Shown: in pieces, positions 8,989 to 18,186 of the stretch
How the letters are laid out: every line of letters begins with the position of its first letter
How positions within the stretch are numbered: position 1 is the first letter of the stretch
Source: Arcobacteraceae bacterium
GTDB lineage: Bacteria; Campylobacterota; Campylobacteria; Campylobacterales; Arcobacteraceae
Direction: 5' to 3'
DNA: 64,000 bases
Assembly: GCA_021107755.1 (NCBI GenBank)
Contig: JAIOSF010000014.1
Location: 1-64,000 of the forward strand
Made by a program: the position numbers and the translations under genes
The notes under the pieces: model-generated
Told to the model about the DNA's origin: nothing
Databases searched by the model: none
Seen by the model: only the letters and a program-made list of their open reading frames with translations

Positions 8989-10755
8989 TTGGATTATTTA
9001 AAAAAGATATATGAAGAGCAGACTAAACCTATAGTAAAGTTAGTAGATGAGCAATATATTTTAAATAGTAAATACAAAATAGGAACTATAATTCTTATTA
9101 ATGATAATGCCATACTGAATCTTACAAACAATAGTTCTCAAAAAATATATATAGACCATGATAACCTTAATGGTGCATACAATCATGATATTGTTTTAGT
9201 ACAAGTTATCTTCAATCCAAAAGGGAGAACAAAAGCAAAAGTGATTCAAATACTTGAGCGTTCAAATCATAGTATTCTTTGTTTTGTAAAAAATTCGAAT
9301 CTTTATACAGTAAAAGAAAATGCTTTTATAGATTGTGAGGTTGTAAACAATAGAGATGGGGATATTGTTCTTTTTGAAAAAGGAAAAATCATCAAAGTAT
9401 TTGGAAATATCGCTGATGCTTCAATTGATGAAAAAATATCTTTGTATCTTTATAATGAGTTTTATAGACTAGACCCAATGGAGTCTTTAGAGTTTAATAA
9501 ACTTGATAATTCTAATAGAGTTGACTTAACTCATCTTGATTTTTGTACTATTGATCCAGTAAGTGCAAAAGATTATGATGATGCAATCTATTATGATCAA
9601 AAGGAACAAGAACTCTATGTAGCAATAGCAGATGTAAGTGCCTATGTACAAGAGGGAAGCGAACTAGACTTGGAAGCTTATAAACGATCTTTTACAGTGT
9701 ATCTTCCAAATAAGATGCTTCCAATGCTTCCATTTGAACTAAGTACTGATTTATGTTCTCTTGTACCAAATGAAGTTAGACCCGCCTATGTATTTAAAAT
9801 GAAGTTGGATATTAAAAATCAAACAGTAATACAAAGTTCTGTTTTTGAAGCACTCATTGAGTCAAAAAATAGATACACTTATGAATATATAGATGAAGTT
9901 ATTGAGGAAAATAATCCAAATCATCCACAAGTAAAACTCTATGAGATTACAAAAAAATTTCGAGAAAAGAGACTTAAAAAAGGGTATGACTTTAGAAGTG
10001 ATGAGATTCGTCTCATCTTAGATGATGAAGAAAAACTTATAGGATTTACAACAGAAACCTCATCAGCCTCACATAGTTTAGTTGAGGAGTGTATGCTTTT
10101 AACAAATCAAGAATCAGCAAAAAAACTAAACCTTACAGGTATTTTTAGAGTCCATGATGAACCTTCATCTTCAAAAATAAAAAAACTTCTTGATGATGTA
10201 AGTGCATTAGGTATAAAAGCACAACTCAAAGATGACATCCATGCAACAATTATTAGCATTCAACAAAAAGCCGCTAATGTAGGGCTAGGACAAGAAGTAG
10301 ATGATCTCATCATTCAAGCACAACAACAAGCTAGCTATAGTAGTTTAAAAAGAGAACATTTTGGACTTGGATTTAAAGATTATTCACATTTCACCTCCCC
10401 TATAAGAAGATATGCAGACTTAGTACTTCACCGTATTTTAAAAACAAATAAGATACCACAAAATATTGAAGAGGTATGTGAATATGTAAGTACAAAAGAG
10501 CGAGAGATTGCAACTCTTGTTTGGGATTATGAGGATAGAAAATATGCAAGATATTTAAGTAATCACATACACAAAACTTTTGAAGCTACTTTGGTGGATA
10601 CTGATAATAGTATTGTAAAACTTGATAATGAGGTAAAAGGTGCAAGAGTTTATATAGATAATTACGCGGGAGAAAAACTATTCTCAAAATTACATATCAA
10701 AATAGTAAGTAGTGATATTATCTCTAAAAAAATCATAGGAACTATTCAAAGATAA
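8989..10755 (+). CDS. rnr: RNase R-family 3'-5' exoribonuclease
   Basis: RNase II/R-type enzyme degrading RNA from the 3' end. The RNB catalytic domain shows TIDPVSAKDYDDAIY, whose clustered aspartates bind the catalytic Mg ions, and later HFTSPIRRYADLVLHR, the signature near the active-site arginine. N-terminal cold-shock-like domains occupy roughly residues 20-150. The C-terminal S1-like region is short, giving 588 residues against 640-800 in typical RNase R, which resembles Campylobacterota homologues. The start is TTG, supported by CAAGGA about 8 nt upstream. Confidence 0.88.
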   Translation: MDYLKKIYEEQTKPIVKLVDEQYILNSKYKIGTIILINDNAILNLTNNSSQKIYIDHDNLNGAYNHDIVLVQVIFNPKGRTKAKVIQILERSNHSILCFVKNSNLYTVKENAFIDCEVVNNRDGDIVLFEKGKIIKVFGNIADASIDEKISLYLYNEFYRLDPMESLEFNKLDNSNRVDLTHLDFCTIDPVSAKDYDDAIYYDQKEQELYVAIADVSAYVQEGSELDLEAYKRSFTVYLPNKMLPMLPFELSTDLCSLVPNEVRPAYVFKMKLDIKNQTVIQSSVFEALIESKNRYTYEYIDEVIEENNPNHPQVKLYEITKKFREKRLKKGYDFRSDEIRLILDDEEKLIGFTTETSSASHSLVEECMLLTNQESAKKLNLTGIFRVHDEPSSSKIKKLLDDVSALGIKAQLKDDIHATIISIQQKAANVGLGQEVDDLIIQAQQQASYSSLKREHFGLGFKDYSHFTSPIRRYADLVLHRILKTNKIPQNIEEVCEYVSTKEREIATLVWDYEDRKYARYLSNHIHKTFEATLVDTDNSIVKLDNEVKGARVYIDNYAGEKLFSKLHIKIVSSDIISKKIIGTIQR

Positions 10756-10779
10756 ATTGAATTTTTCTACTGAATATTA

Positions 10780-10785
10780 TATAAT
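10780..10785 (+). promoter_or_regulatory. -10 box for the thioredoxin gene
   Basis: TATAAT lies about 30 nt before the thioredoxin ATG, which has a good AGAAAGGA ribosome site. The box falls in the short gap after the RNase R stop. Confidence 0.5.
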
Positions 10786-10815
10786 ACTCATATTTTATTT
10801 AGAAAGGATTTTAAA

Positions 10816-11238
10816 ATGCATATTATTTGTCCCCACTGTTTAAGTGTTAATAATGTTCCAAAAAAAGAAAGCTACTCAAAAGCAAACTGTGGAAAATGTA
10901 AAAACTCACTCCTTGAAACAAAACCTGTGAACTTAACTGAGTCAAACTTTGATGAAGTATTAGTAAATAGTGATATTCCTGTTATTGTAGATTTTTGGGC
11001 ACCTTGGTGTGGTCCTTGTAAAATGATGAGTCCTACTTTTGAAAAAGTGAGTACAGGCTATCCACTTAAAGTTTTATTTACTAAAGTAAACACCCAAGAG
11101 GAACAAAACCTTAGAGCAAAATTTGGTATACGAAGTATCCCTACTCTTGCTATATTTAAAAATGGTAAAGAGATAGAAAGAGTTTCTGGGGCTTTAGATG
11201 AACAAAATCTAAAGATATTTATCTCTAAACATCTTTAG
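10816..11238 (+). CDS. trxC: Thioredoxin 2 (zinc-ribbon type)
   Basis: A 140-residue thioredoxin with the N-terminal zinc ribbon typical of TrxC: C5-x2-C8 and C25-x2-C28. The thioredoxin fold follows, with active site W64-C65-G66-P67-C68 and the cis-proline segment SIPTLAIF. TrxC reduces protein disulfides in the cytosol and is often linked to oxidative stress. The N-terminal Cys pairs separate it from TrxA. Its 3' end overlaps the convergent chemoreceptor gene by 4 nt. Confidence 0.92.
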   Translation: MHIICPHCLSVNNVPKKESYSKANCGKCKNSLLETKPVNLTESNFDEVLVNSDIPVIVDFWAPWCGPCKMMSPTFEKVSTGYPLKVLFTKVNTQEEQNLRAKFGIRSIPTLAIFKNGKEIERVSGALDEQNLKIFISKHL

Positions 11239-13160
11239 ACAGTTTTACTTTTTACATCTTCTTTTCCATTAAATTCTTTTTCATCTGCACTTGATACTAC
11301 TAGTTTAGCTATAGAATCAGTTTGCACAGCTATCTCATAAGTAGCTGATGCAATATTTGCATTTTCTTGAGTTTGTCTATCTAATGAATTTACCGCATCA
11401 TTAATTTGTAATATTCCACTTTGTTGCTCTTTCGATAAAGTCTCCACTGTATGTATAAGTTCAATTGTTTGGGAAATATTTTCATTAAGTTTTGTATAAC
11501 CATCTATCATTTTATCTGATATTGTCTTTCCCTCATTAGCTTTTTCTGTAGCATTTTGAACCAGTGATTTTATCTCATTTGCAGCTTCAGCAGATCTTGA
11601 CGCTAGATTTCTAACCTCTTGAGCAACAACAGCAAAGCCTTTTCCTGCTTCACCAGCAGTTGCAGCCTCTACTGCTGCATTTAGTGAAAGAATATTTGTT
11701 TGGAATGCTATTTGGTCTATTACTGATATTGCTTCATTAATAGCTGTTACCTCTGTATCTATTTTATTCATAGCTATTGTTGTTTGTTTTGCTAAATTTT
11801 CACCTTCACCAGCAGAATTTGTTACTTGAGATGCCAAATTTGCCATTTTTGCAACAGTATTTGTATTTGAAGATATATTATTTGTTACCTCTTCAATTGC
11901 AGCTGCAGTTTCCTCTAATCTTGCTGCTGCGTCGTTTGAGTTTCTATTTAATATATCCACATTTTTAAGTAAAATGTGACTACTATTTTCTAATGTTAAT
12001 CCACTTTGTTTATTAATAGTTAACATCTCTGTAATTGAATCAGCAACATTATTTACACCATTTGATAATTTCAATAGATGCTCTTTAACGCCATCTGTTT
12101 TCACTTTATCTCTATAGTCATAGTTCGAAAACTTTTCCAATATATATAAAATTGAATCAATATTTTTCTCAATATTTTCACCCATTTTATTTAGTAAAGT
12201 AGTTAACTCTTTCAAGGCAGGATTATTACTAGTCACCCCTACTCTTTGAGATAAATCACCTTGTTCAAAATTTTCTAGAACATGAATTGCATTATCTATT
12301 ACTTTTCTATCTTCTTCTAAATCTTTTTTTATTGTTGCTATATTTTGATTTACAACTTTTGCCATATCTCCTATCTCATTGTTTGGCTCTTCCAACATAT
12401 GAGTGCTGGTTGTTTTTTTATTAAGATAATCAAAAAACTCAAATAAATTCTTTTTAAAATTTGATATCAATGAAGATATATTTTTAGCAACAATTGAGAA
12501 TATTAAACTAAAGGTTACTATAGCTATAAGACTAATGATAATGTTTTGAGTAACTGTATTTGATACAATATCATCAGTACTTTCAATACTCTGAGATATC
12601 TCAGTAAATTTTTGATTAAACTTATCAGTTGTTTTTGCAACAAGATCATCTATAATAGAAAAAAGCTTTATCTCTATTGGCTTTACTTCATCTGAAAGAA
12701 TCTCTCTTCCATATACTTCATCTTCCTCTATCTCTTCTTGCAAAACTTCTAGAATCAAATGGTATGTTTTAAACTCTTTTTTAAGTGTATCATGCATTTG
12801 GTGAAGCTTTTCGTTAGACTTTTTATATTTATTTAAAAACTCTTTAAGTGCTAATAGTTTTTTGTCTGTATTTGCTAATGCTTCTTTGTAGTGTACATTT
12901 TCAAATACAGGTTTTTTTGCAATTATACTTTCGAAAGCCTCCATTTTTGTAAGTGTTACATTTAGCTTTATCTCTTTTGCAATTGCATTTAAAATTAAAG
13001 TTTGTTCTTTTAGTAACTGGTTACTTTTTCTAATATGATTAATATTTGAAGACATATCGCTCATAGCGAAATATCCACTTAAAGCTAAAATTACTAAAAA
13101 TCCAACTCCAACAACATTTAATACAACCAACTGTATTGAAATTTTCATATTTTTTAACAA
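11235..13160 (-). CDS. Methyl-accepting chemotaxis protein
   Basis: A 641-residue transmembrane chemoreceptor. One helix near residues 11-31 and another near 205-225 bracket a helical periplasmic sensor of about 170 residues, probably a four-helix bundle. Two or more HAMP-like segments follow (about 225-370; [12 protein letters not shown] is typical). The signalling domain includes the conserved hairpin tip with [18 protein letters not shown] and [12 protein letters not shown], which contacts CheA and CheW. The ligand is unknown. No C-terminal CheR-binding pentapeptide is visible. A monocistronic minus-strand gene. Confidence 0.92.
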   Translation of the reverse strand: MLKNMKISIQLVVLNVVGVGFLVILALSGYFAMSDMSSNINHIRKSNQLLKEQTLILNAIAKEIKLNVTLTKMEAFESIIAKKPVFENVHYKEALANTDKKLLALKEFLNKYKKSNEKLHQMHDTLKKEFKTYHLILEVLQEEIEEDEVYGREILSDEVKPIEIKLFSIIDDLVAKTTDKFNQKFTEISQSIESTDDIVSNTVTQNIIISLIAIVTFSLIFSIVAKNISSLISNFKKNLFEFFDYLNKKTTSTHMLEEPNNEIGDMAKVVNQNIATIKKDLEEDRKVIDNAIHVLENFEQGDLSQRVGVTSNNPALKELTTLLNKMGENIEKNIDSILYILEKFSNYDYRDKVKTDGVKEHLLKLSNGVNNVADSITEMLTINKQSGLTLENSSHILLKNVDILNRNSNDAAARLEETAAAIEEVTNNISSNTNTVAKMANLASQVTNSAGEGENLAKQTTIAMNKIDTEVTAINEAISVIDQIAFQTNILSLNAAVEAATAGEAGKGFAVVAQEVRNLASRSAEAANEIKSLVQNATEKANEGKTISDKMIDGYTKLNENISQTIELIHTVETLSKEQQSGILQINDAVNSLDRQTQENANIASATYEIAVQTDSIAKLVVSSADEKEFNGKEDVKSKTV

Positions 13161-13226
13161 TATATCATCCTTTTGTTATTTTTGTGTCAACTTACTAACA
13201 CAATTATTAATTACTATGCAATAGTA

Positions 13227-13481
13227 CTATTTAACTAATTTTTTTAAATCTTTTGGATGATATTTTTCTTTACAATCTTTTAAGTCTGATACATTTTTAG
13301 CAGCTTTTACACATGACAATTTTGTAGCTAAAAACTCTTGTGCAGCACTATTTCCTTTATACTTTTCCATTTTAGAATGGATTCTACTATCCATCATTTC
13401 AGATTTTTTTTCAAATTCTCCAGCATTTAAAGCTGTAAGCATAAGTGTCCCTGCAATTGTTCCTATTAAAACTTTTTTCAT
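13227..13481 (-). CDS. Small secreted protein, unknown function
   Basis: An 84-residue protein with a clear signal peptide (MKKVLIGTIAGTLMLTALNA, cleavage near residue 20). The mature part is highly charged, Lys/Glu-rich and mostly helical, with two cysteines (in KLSCVKAAK and LKDCKEKY) that could form a disulfide in the periplasm. A good ribosome site (AAGGAG) precedes the ATG. I do not recognise a family. It lies between the chemoreceptor and the rhodanese genes on the same strand but behind a terminator, so it is probably its own transcript. Confidence 0.7.
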   Translation of the reverse strand: MKKVLIGTIAGTLMLTALNAGEFEKKSEMMDSRIHSKMEKYKGNSAAQEFLATKLSCVKAAKNVSDLKDCKEKYHPKDLKKLVK

Positions 13482-13551
13482 AATTATCTCCTTGAATGTT
13501 TATTCAGTTTATAAAATGATTACATAATTTTCTTTAATTTCTCTAATAAAA

Positions 13552-13584
13552 ATAAAAAAGCCAATTACTTTTTGGTAATTGGCT
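13552..13584 (-). terminator. Terminator after the rhodanese operon
   Basis: A perfect 10-bp stem (AGCCAATTAC at 13559-13568 with GTAATTGGCT at 13575-13584) has a 6-nt loop. Reading leftward it is followed by a run of U residues. It sits just downstream of the stop of the rhodanese-metallohydrolase gene. Confidence 0.85.
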
Positions 13585-13610
13585 CAAGTTTCATAACTGA
13601 TAATTTAATA

Positions 13611-14921
13611 CTATTCAAACTCCATTTGTTTGAATAATGTAGCAATGTTTTGTTTCCCTAACTCTTTAAAAGTATCAAGATGTTGATATGCACTCATATC
13701 AATATTATAGGCTTCATTAAGTCCACCATCATTATCAATAACTTCCATTATTTTCTTTCTTAGATACAATAAATAGTCTTTTGTATACTTTGTAACTGTA
13801 CCCATATCAGTCACATCTCCGTGTCCTGGAACTACTATTTTTGCATCCAGTGCTGCAAATCTATCCCACGCTTCAAGCCATTTTTGAGTTTCTGTGATTT
13901 TGAATATTGGGAGTAGTCTTTGGTTAAATGCTAAATCACCTGCAAAAACTATTTTCTCTTTTGGTAACCAAATACAGATATCACTATGTTCATGAGCATA
14001 TCCAAAATATAAAGCTTCAACCATTCTTCCACCTAGATCAAATACTTTTTTATCTTTAAAAGTCTCATCTGGAAGAACAATTTTTGTACCCAATATTTTA
14101 TCTCTTTGAGTTCTTTGATATCTTTTTAATATACCCTCACCTAATTCTATAATCTCTTGTTTCGCTATCTCTTGAGCCACTAGTGTTGCCCCTTGCTCTT
14201 TCCAATAACTACTTCCAAGCATAGCATGACCTTGTGAGTTTTCTAAAATCACATATTTTACAGGTTTATTAGTGATTTTTTTAATCTCTTCATGAAAACT
14301 TTTTGCCAAAAGATAACTTGAACTTGCATTCCATACTAAGACTGAATCATCACCTACTACAAATCCAAGGTTATTATTGTGTCCTGAGTTTTCATAACTT
14401 CCTGGACTTGTTTGCCCAATTGAAGTATAAACACCATCAGCTACTTTTTCTAGTTTCGAGTATAACATTGACTCTGGATATCTATCAAGTGAACTAGTTT
14501 TTAAACCAGCTTTACTCCAACCTTCATAACTATCTTTGTAGTGAATTACATTTTTATATCCCATATCTTTAAGCTGTTTAGCTGCCAATAAACTTCTATT
14601 TCCTGTATTACAATGAACTATAAAAGTTTCATCGGGTTGAATCACTTCAGCAATTGTAAACTCCAATATACCTCTTTGTATATTTGTCACTTTATTTGCT
14701 TTGATAAATCCACCTGATTTTAAAATCTCCTCTTTCGTTCGCACATCAATTATATGTGTATTTGGATTTTTTTTCAGTATAGTAACTAACTGTTGTGTAT
14801 CTATACTTTTCACTGTTTTTTTAGCTTCTGTCATAAGTTGTTCTGGAGTTAATACCTCTGCACTCACTAAAGAAAAAGAACCTATTACTAGAACTGTAGT
14901 TATGATAGTCTTTTTTAACAT
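13611..14921 (-). CDS. Exported rhodanese fused to degenerate metallo-beta-lactamase fold
   Basis: A 436-residue periplasmic protein. After a signal peptide (to about residue 21), a rhodanese domain (about 35-140) carries the persulfide loop HCNTGNRS with its catalytic Cys. A metallo-beta-lactamase-like domain follows (about 155-430). Where the family has HxHxDH, this protein reads ENSQGH, keeping only the last His. Later ligand positions are present (HEHSD, FAGDLAF, VPGHGD). The metal site is therefore incomplete and hydrolase activity doubtful. Domain order resembles periplasmic sulfur-transfer or SoxH-like proteins. The upstream gene is another exported rhodanese 8 nt away, forming an operon. 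Confidence 0.8.
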   Translation of the reverse strand: MLKKTIITTVLVIGSFSLVSAEVLTPEQLMTEAKKTVKSIDTQQLVTILKKNPNTHIIDVRTKEEILKSGGFIKANKVTNIQRGILEFTIAEVIQPDETFIVHCNTGNRSLLAAKQLKDMGYKNVIHYKDSYEGWSKAGLKTSSLDRYPESMLYSKLEKVADGVYTSIGQTSPGSYENSGHNNNLGFVVGDDSVLVWNASSSYLLAKSFHEEIKKITNKPVKYVILENSQGHAMLGSSYWKEQGATLVAQEIAKQEIIELGEGILKRYQRTQRDKILGTKIVLPDETFKDKKVFDLGGRMVEALYFGYAHEHSDICIWLPKEKIVFAGDLAFNQRLLPIFKITETQKWLEAWDRFAALDAKIVVPGHGDVTDMGTVTKYTKDYLLYLRKKIMEVIDNDGGLNEAYNIDMSAYQHLDTFKELGKQNIATLFKQMEFE

Positions 14922-14929
14922 ACTATTCC

Positions 14930-15631
14930 TTATTGTGGAACTATTGTTGTAAGATTTAACATTTTCCAGCTATACATTCCACCTCTATACCAAAGTAGTT
15001 TTTCTTTTGGATACCCAATTTTAAGAAGATTTTCTATCGCCCAAGTTGATTGTGGACACCATACTCCATTACAAAACAAAAGAAGTGTTTTTGCATTTTT
15101 AAAGTCATATTCACCCTCTTCATATACTACCCCAGCTGTATCCATAACTATCTCAAAATCATAATGTGTTGGATCAAATGATTTAAAAGGAAGATTTACT
15201 GCCCCAGGAATTGTACCTTTTGCATACCAAGGTTTCATTCTTGCATCAACTAATACTAAACTTTTATCAGTTTGCTTTTTCTTCATGAACTCAATTACTT
15301 CTAACTCACCGTATGTTTCAATACCATCAGCTATTTTTATTGGAGAGATTTTACCAATAGTTGTTATGAAAGTTTTTTTACATTTGTCTGGAACACTACT
15401 TTTTGCATAATCTCCACCCCAAACTACATCAGGATCTCCACCATTTACTTTAGCCTTGTCAGTACAAACCTTATCGTGATTTCTTGTTATAACAGTTGTT
15501 TTTTTAAAACCATAATCATCTACATACTCTAAATTTACCCCTGCACCCTTAAGATCAGGTCCTTTAGCCAATACTAAAGTTCCAAACATCAACGCACTAA
15601 TAAGTGTTAGTTTTACTATTTTACTCATCAT
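14930..15631 (-). CDS. Exported rhodanese-like protein
   Basis: A 233-residue protein with a signal peptide ending near VLAKG (residue 24). The middle region contains two Cys residues (VCTDKAK and DKCKKTF). A C-terminal rhodanese domain (about 100-230) has the strand LVLVDARMKPWY and an active-site loop LLFCNGVWCPQS. That loop has two Cys separated by four residues, which may permit a disulfide. Such proteins are thought to handle sulfane sulfur or redox chemistry in the periplasm. It is the first gene of a two-gene minus-strand operon with the rhodanese-metallohydrolase fusion. Confidence 0.78.
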   Translation of the reverse strand: MMSKIVKLTLISALMFGTLVLAKGPDLKGAGVNLEYVDDYGFKKTTVITRNHDKVCTDKAKVNGGDPDVVWGGDYAKSSVPDKCKKTFITTIGKISPIKIADGIETYGELEVIEFMKKKQTDKSLVLVDARMKPWYAKGTIPGAVNLPFKSFDPTHYDFEIVMDTAGVVYEEGEYDFKNAKTLLLFCNGVWCPQSTWAIENLLKIGYPKEKLLWYRGGMYSWKMLNLTTIVPQ

Positions 15632-15752
15632 AATTTCCCCTTTTATTTTCTTTTGTACTATAAAATAAAATTATAATCCTTTTTATTAAATAGGAACTTA
15701 AATTATATTACTGGTAGATTAATGAAAAATAACAACTTAAACTAAAAATAGA

Positions 15753-15758
15753 TACAAT
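15753..15758 (+). promoter_or_regulatory. -10 box abutting the holA start
   Basis: TACAAT ends only 6 nt before the holA ATG. Transcription starting at the usual 6-8 nt past the -10 would begin at or next to the A of the ATG, so the mRNA may be leaderless. No purine-rich ribosome site lies upstream. Confidence 0.45.
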
Positions 15759-15764
15759 TACTCT

Positions 15765-16745
15765 ATGTATAAAAATGTTTTTGATAAAGAATTAGCCAGT
15801 GGTATAACTTATAATGGATATATGTTTTATGGTCAATGTGACTATTTAGTAGAACAATATTCAAATAATATAGCACTACAACTAGCAAATGGTGAGGATA
15901 TCCAAAAAATATATTTTGATGAATATGATTTTAAAGAGTGTAGTAATTTTTTATCTCAATCATCTTTATTTAGTGCAAATAATATCTTGCTTATAAAGAG
16001 TGTTAAAACTATCCCTAAAAAAGAGGTGGATGCTCTTCTTGATATTTGTTCAACAAATAGTGATAGTAAAGTGATTTTTTGCTGTATCGGGGAAACAGAT
16101 TTTAAAAATATGGCAAAAAGCTTTACTAAAAAAACAAAAAGTGTAGAGGTGAGGTTTTTTACCCCAACGGATAAAGAGGCAATACACATATTAAATGAAG
16201 AGGTAAAAAAGAGAAATCTTCAATGTGGCTTTGGAGAGTTACAATATCTTTACAATATGCACCAAAAAGATTTAAGTCTTAGTGCTAATGATCTTAATAA
16301 ACTAGCAATTTTAGACCAACCAATAAGTGTCAATATAATAAATAGTCAATGTTTTGGTATGGGTGCTGTTATAATTGATGATTTTTTTAATAAACTTTTT
16401 GGTGGTGGAAATATCAATCGTGATTTATATATGTTGCTTGAAGAGGGGATGAATGAGATATACCTTATCAATCAAACAACTTCATTTATTCAACAACTTT
16501 TTAATATTAATAGTTATTTTAGACTTTATGGAAGATTAGATATTGTGGAAATTTGGGGATTTAAACTTCCTACAAATATTGCAAATGCTCGAGCATCTCT
16601 TGCTCAAAGGTATAAGCAAGAGCAATTTTTAGAGTTCCTAGAGTTCTTTTTACAGCTAGAATTAGAGCTAAAAACTAAAACTCATCTTGATACAAATAGT
16701 TATACTCAAGCTTGTTTTAGAAAATTTTCAGCTAGTTTAAGATAA
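15765..16745 (+). CDS. holA: DNA polymerase III delta subunit
   Basis: HolA opens the beta sliding clamp within the replicative clamp loader. The 326-residue protein has the poorly conserved but recognisable HolA pattern: YGQCDYLVEQYSNNIA near the N-terminus, QSSLFSANNILLIKS (the clamp-contact segment), and FRKFSASLR at the C-terminus. It lacks a Walker A motif, as expected for delta. No ribosome site precedes the ATG and a -10-like box abuts it, pointing to possible leaderless translation. It lies upstream of rpsF with a weak hairpin between them. Confidence 0.82.
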   Translation: MYKNVFDKELASGITYNGYMFYGQCDYLVEQYSNNIALQLANGEDIQKIYFDEYDFKECSNFLSQSSLFSANNILLIKSVKTIPKKEVDALLDICSTNSDSKVIFCCIGETDFKNMAKSFTKKTKSVEVRFFTPTDKEAIHILNEEVKKRNLQCGFGELQYLYNMHQKDLSLSANDLNKLAILDQPISVNIINSQCFGMGAVIIDDFFNKLFGGGNINRDLYMLLEEGMNEIYLINQTTSFIQQLFNINSYFRLYGRLDIVEIWGFKLPTNIANARASLAQRYKQEQFLEFLEFFLQLELELKTKTHLDTNSYTQACFRKFSASLR

Positions 16746-16821
16746 AATCGCCCTCCAAAAGGGTTTTTGTCTTTAAAAGAGATAAAATCCTTAACCTTAC
16801 TGAATGATTTTATTATTCGGT
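16743..16821 (+). promoter_or_regulatory. rpsF promoter region and candidate S6:S18 leader hairpin
   Basis: Two TAAAAT boxes (16743-16748, followed by CGCCC, and 16783-16788) are candidate -10 elements. Between them is a small CCCT/AGGG hairpin with a T-run (16751-16768), which may be a weak holA terminator. Downstream, ACTGAAT (16799-16805) pairs with ATTCGGT (16815-16821) to give a 7-bp hairpin with one G-U pair and a 9-nt loop, about 25 nt before rpsF. Leaders of rpsF-ssb-rpsR operons in many bacteria bind the S6:S18 complex; whether this one matches that motif is unproven. Confidence 0.35.
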
Positions 16822-16844
16822 GAATACCAAAAGGAGAAAACTAA

Positions 16845-17201
16845 ATGGCTAGAATTAGACATTACGAAACTATGTTTATAGTTAAGGCAACACTAACTGA
16901 TGAGGAAACTCAAGCACAAATTGCAACTGTTAAAGAAAATATCGCAAAAAACGGTGGTGAGATAGTTGCTGTTGATGATATGGGAACAAGAAATCTTGCT
17001 TATGAGATTGAAAAACAAAAAAGAGGTTACTACTATGTAGTATATTTTACAGCTCCAACAGAAGCTATCAAAGAATTAGAAAGAAATTATAGAGTTAATG
17101 AAAACATCATTAGATTTATCTTTATAAAATCTGAAAGTAAAACTGAGATTCAACACTGGACAAAAATGTCAACTGAAGCTGCAAAAAAAGTTGCTAAATA
17201 A
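16845..17201 (+). CDS. rpsF: 30S ribosomal protein S6
   Basis: S6 forms a heterodimer with S18 on the small-subunit platform. The 118-residue protein starts [13 protein letters not shown] and contains the typical [22 protein letters not shown] strands (shown at about residues 46-67). It has a strong AAAAGGAG ribosome site. It is the first gene of the conserved rpsF-ssb-rpsR operon. Confidence 0.97.
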   Translation: MARIRHYETMFIVKATLTDEETQAQIATVKENIAKNGGEIVAVDDMGTRNLAYEIEKQKRGYYYVVYFTAPTEAIKELERNYRVNENIIRFIFIKSESKTEIQHWTKMSTEAAKKVAK

Positions 17202-17230
17202 TTAAAGCCTAAATTGCAAAGGGGTCAAAT

Positions 17231-17752
17231 ATGTACAATAAAGTGATTATGATAGGAAATTTAACTCGAGATATCGAATTAAAATATCTTCCAAGTGGAA
17301 GTGCTATAGCTAAAGGTGCTCTAGCAACAAGCCACAAATACAAAATGCAAAATGGTGAACAAAAAGAAGAAGTTTGTTTTCTTGATTTCACTGTATTTGG
17401 TAAAGGTGGAGAGATTCTTAATCAGTATGTACGAAAAGGCTCAAAAGTTATGCTTGAGGGTAGACTTGTATTTGAACAATGGCAAGCACAAGATGGAAGC
17501 AATAGAAGTAGACACACACTGAGAGTTGAAGAGTTTAAATTTTTAGATTCTAAAAATGATTCACAAGGTGGTGGAAATAACTATAATGCACCTCAAATGC
17601 AACAGCCACAACAACAGATGCAACAACCGCAACAAAACTATAGTCAACCTGTGCAACAAAACTATAATAACCAACAACAAGGTGGTATGCAAAACTCTTA
17701 TGAGCAAAACATCCCAACAATAGATATAGATAACGACGAAATACCGTTTTAG
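17231..17752 (+). CDS. ssb: Single-stranded DNA-binding protein
   Basis: A 173-residue SSB. The OB fold spans about residues 1-110, starting MYNKVIMIGNLTRD and including VMLEGRLVFEQW. A Gln/Asn-rich flexible linker (about 115-160) follows, and the acidic tail ends DNDEIPF, the docking tip for replication and repair partners. It sits between rpsF and rpsR as in many bacteria. The linker's short CAACAG-type codon repeats could vary in length between strains. Confidence 0.96.
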   Translation: MYNKVIMIGNLTRDIELKYLPSGSAIAKGALATSHKYKMQNGEQKEEVCFLDFTVFGKGGEILNQYVRKGSKVMLEGRLVFEQWQAQDGSNRSRHTLRVEEFKFLDSKNDSQGGGNNYNAPQMQQPQQQMQQPQQNYSQPVQQNYNNQQQGGMQNSYEQNIPTIDIDNDEIPF

Positions 17753-17782
17753 ACTATAATAATATAAATAGAAGGAAATACT

Positions 17783-18043
17783 ATGGCTGAAAGAAGAAAA
17801 TTCGCAAAAAAATATTGTAAATACAGTGCAATGAAATTAGATTTTATTGATTATAAAGATGCAGATCTTTTAAAAATATCTATGTCTGAAAGAGGTAAAA
17901 TTATGCCTCGAAGACTTACAGGTACATCAAAAAGATACCAAGAGCAAGTTGAAAATGCTATTAAAAGAGCAAGACATATGGCACTTGTACCATATATTGT
18001 AAATACAAATGACTTAACAGAGTCTGCTTATTCTAAAAGATAA
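17783..18043 (+). CDS. rpsR: 30S ribosomal protein S18
   Basis: An 86-residue S18 with the core [19 protein letters not shown] (about 22-40) and [13 protein letters not shown] zinc ligand set is not evident: only one Cys (YCKY) is present, so it is the Cys-poor type. It closes the rpsF-ssb-rpsR operon and is followed by a strong terminator. Confidence 0.96.
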   Translation: MAERRKFAKKYCKYSAMKLDFIDYKDADLLKISMSERGKIMPRRLTGTSKRYQEQVENAIKRARHMALVPYIVNTNDLTESAYSKR

Positions 18044-18066
18044 TCTTTAAGATAAATTAGATTTAC

Positions 18067-18103
18067 AAAAGGGTAGTTTCTTTATTGAAACTACCCTTTT
18101 TTT
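18067..18103 (+). terminator. Terminator of the rpsF-ssb-rpsR operon
   Basis: A stem of about 14 bp (18067-18080 with 18087-18100) carries a 6-nt loop and a run of seven T residues. It lies about 25 nt after the rpsR stop. It is nearly perfect and the strongest intrinsic terminator in the window. Confidence 0.93.
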
Positions 18104-18150
18104 ATGTTCAATTTAAGATTAATTTAATATGTTTCATATAAATTTTTAGC

Positions 18151-18156
18151 TATAAT
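18151..18156 (+). promoter_or_regulatory. -10 box for typA
   Basis: TATAAT followed by CGCGG lies 30 nt before the typA ATG. It matches the TATAATCGC arrangement of other promoters here. Confidence 0.6.
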
Positions 18157-18186
18157 CGCGGAAATTTATATAAAAAGAAGACAAAA

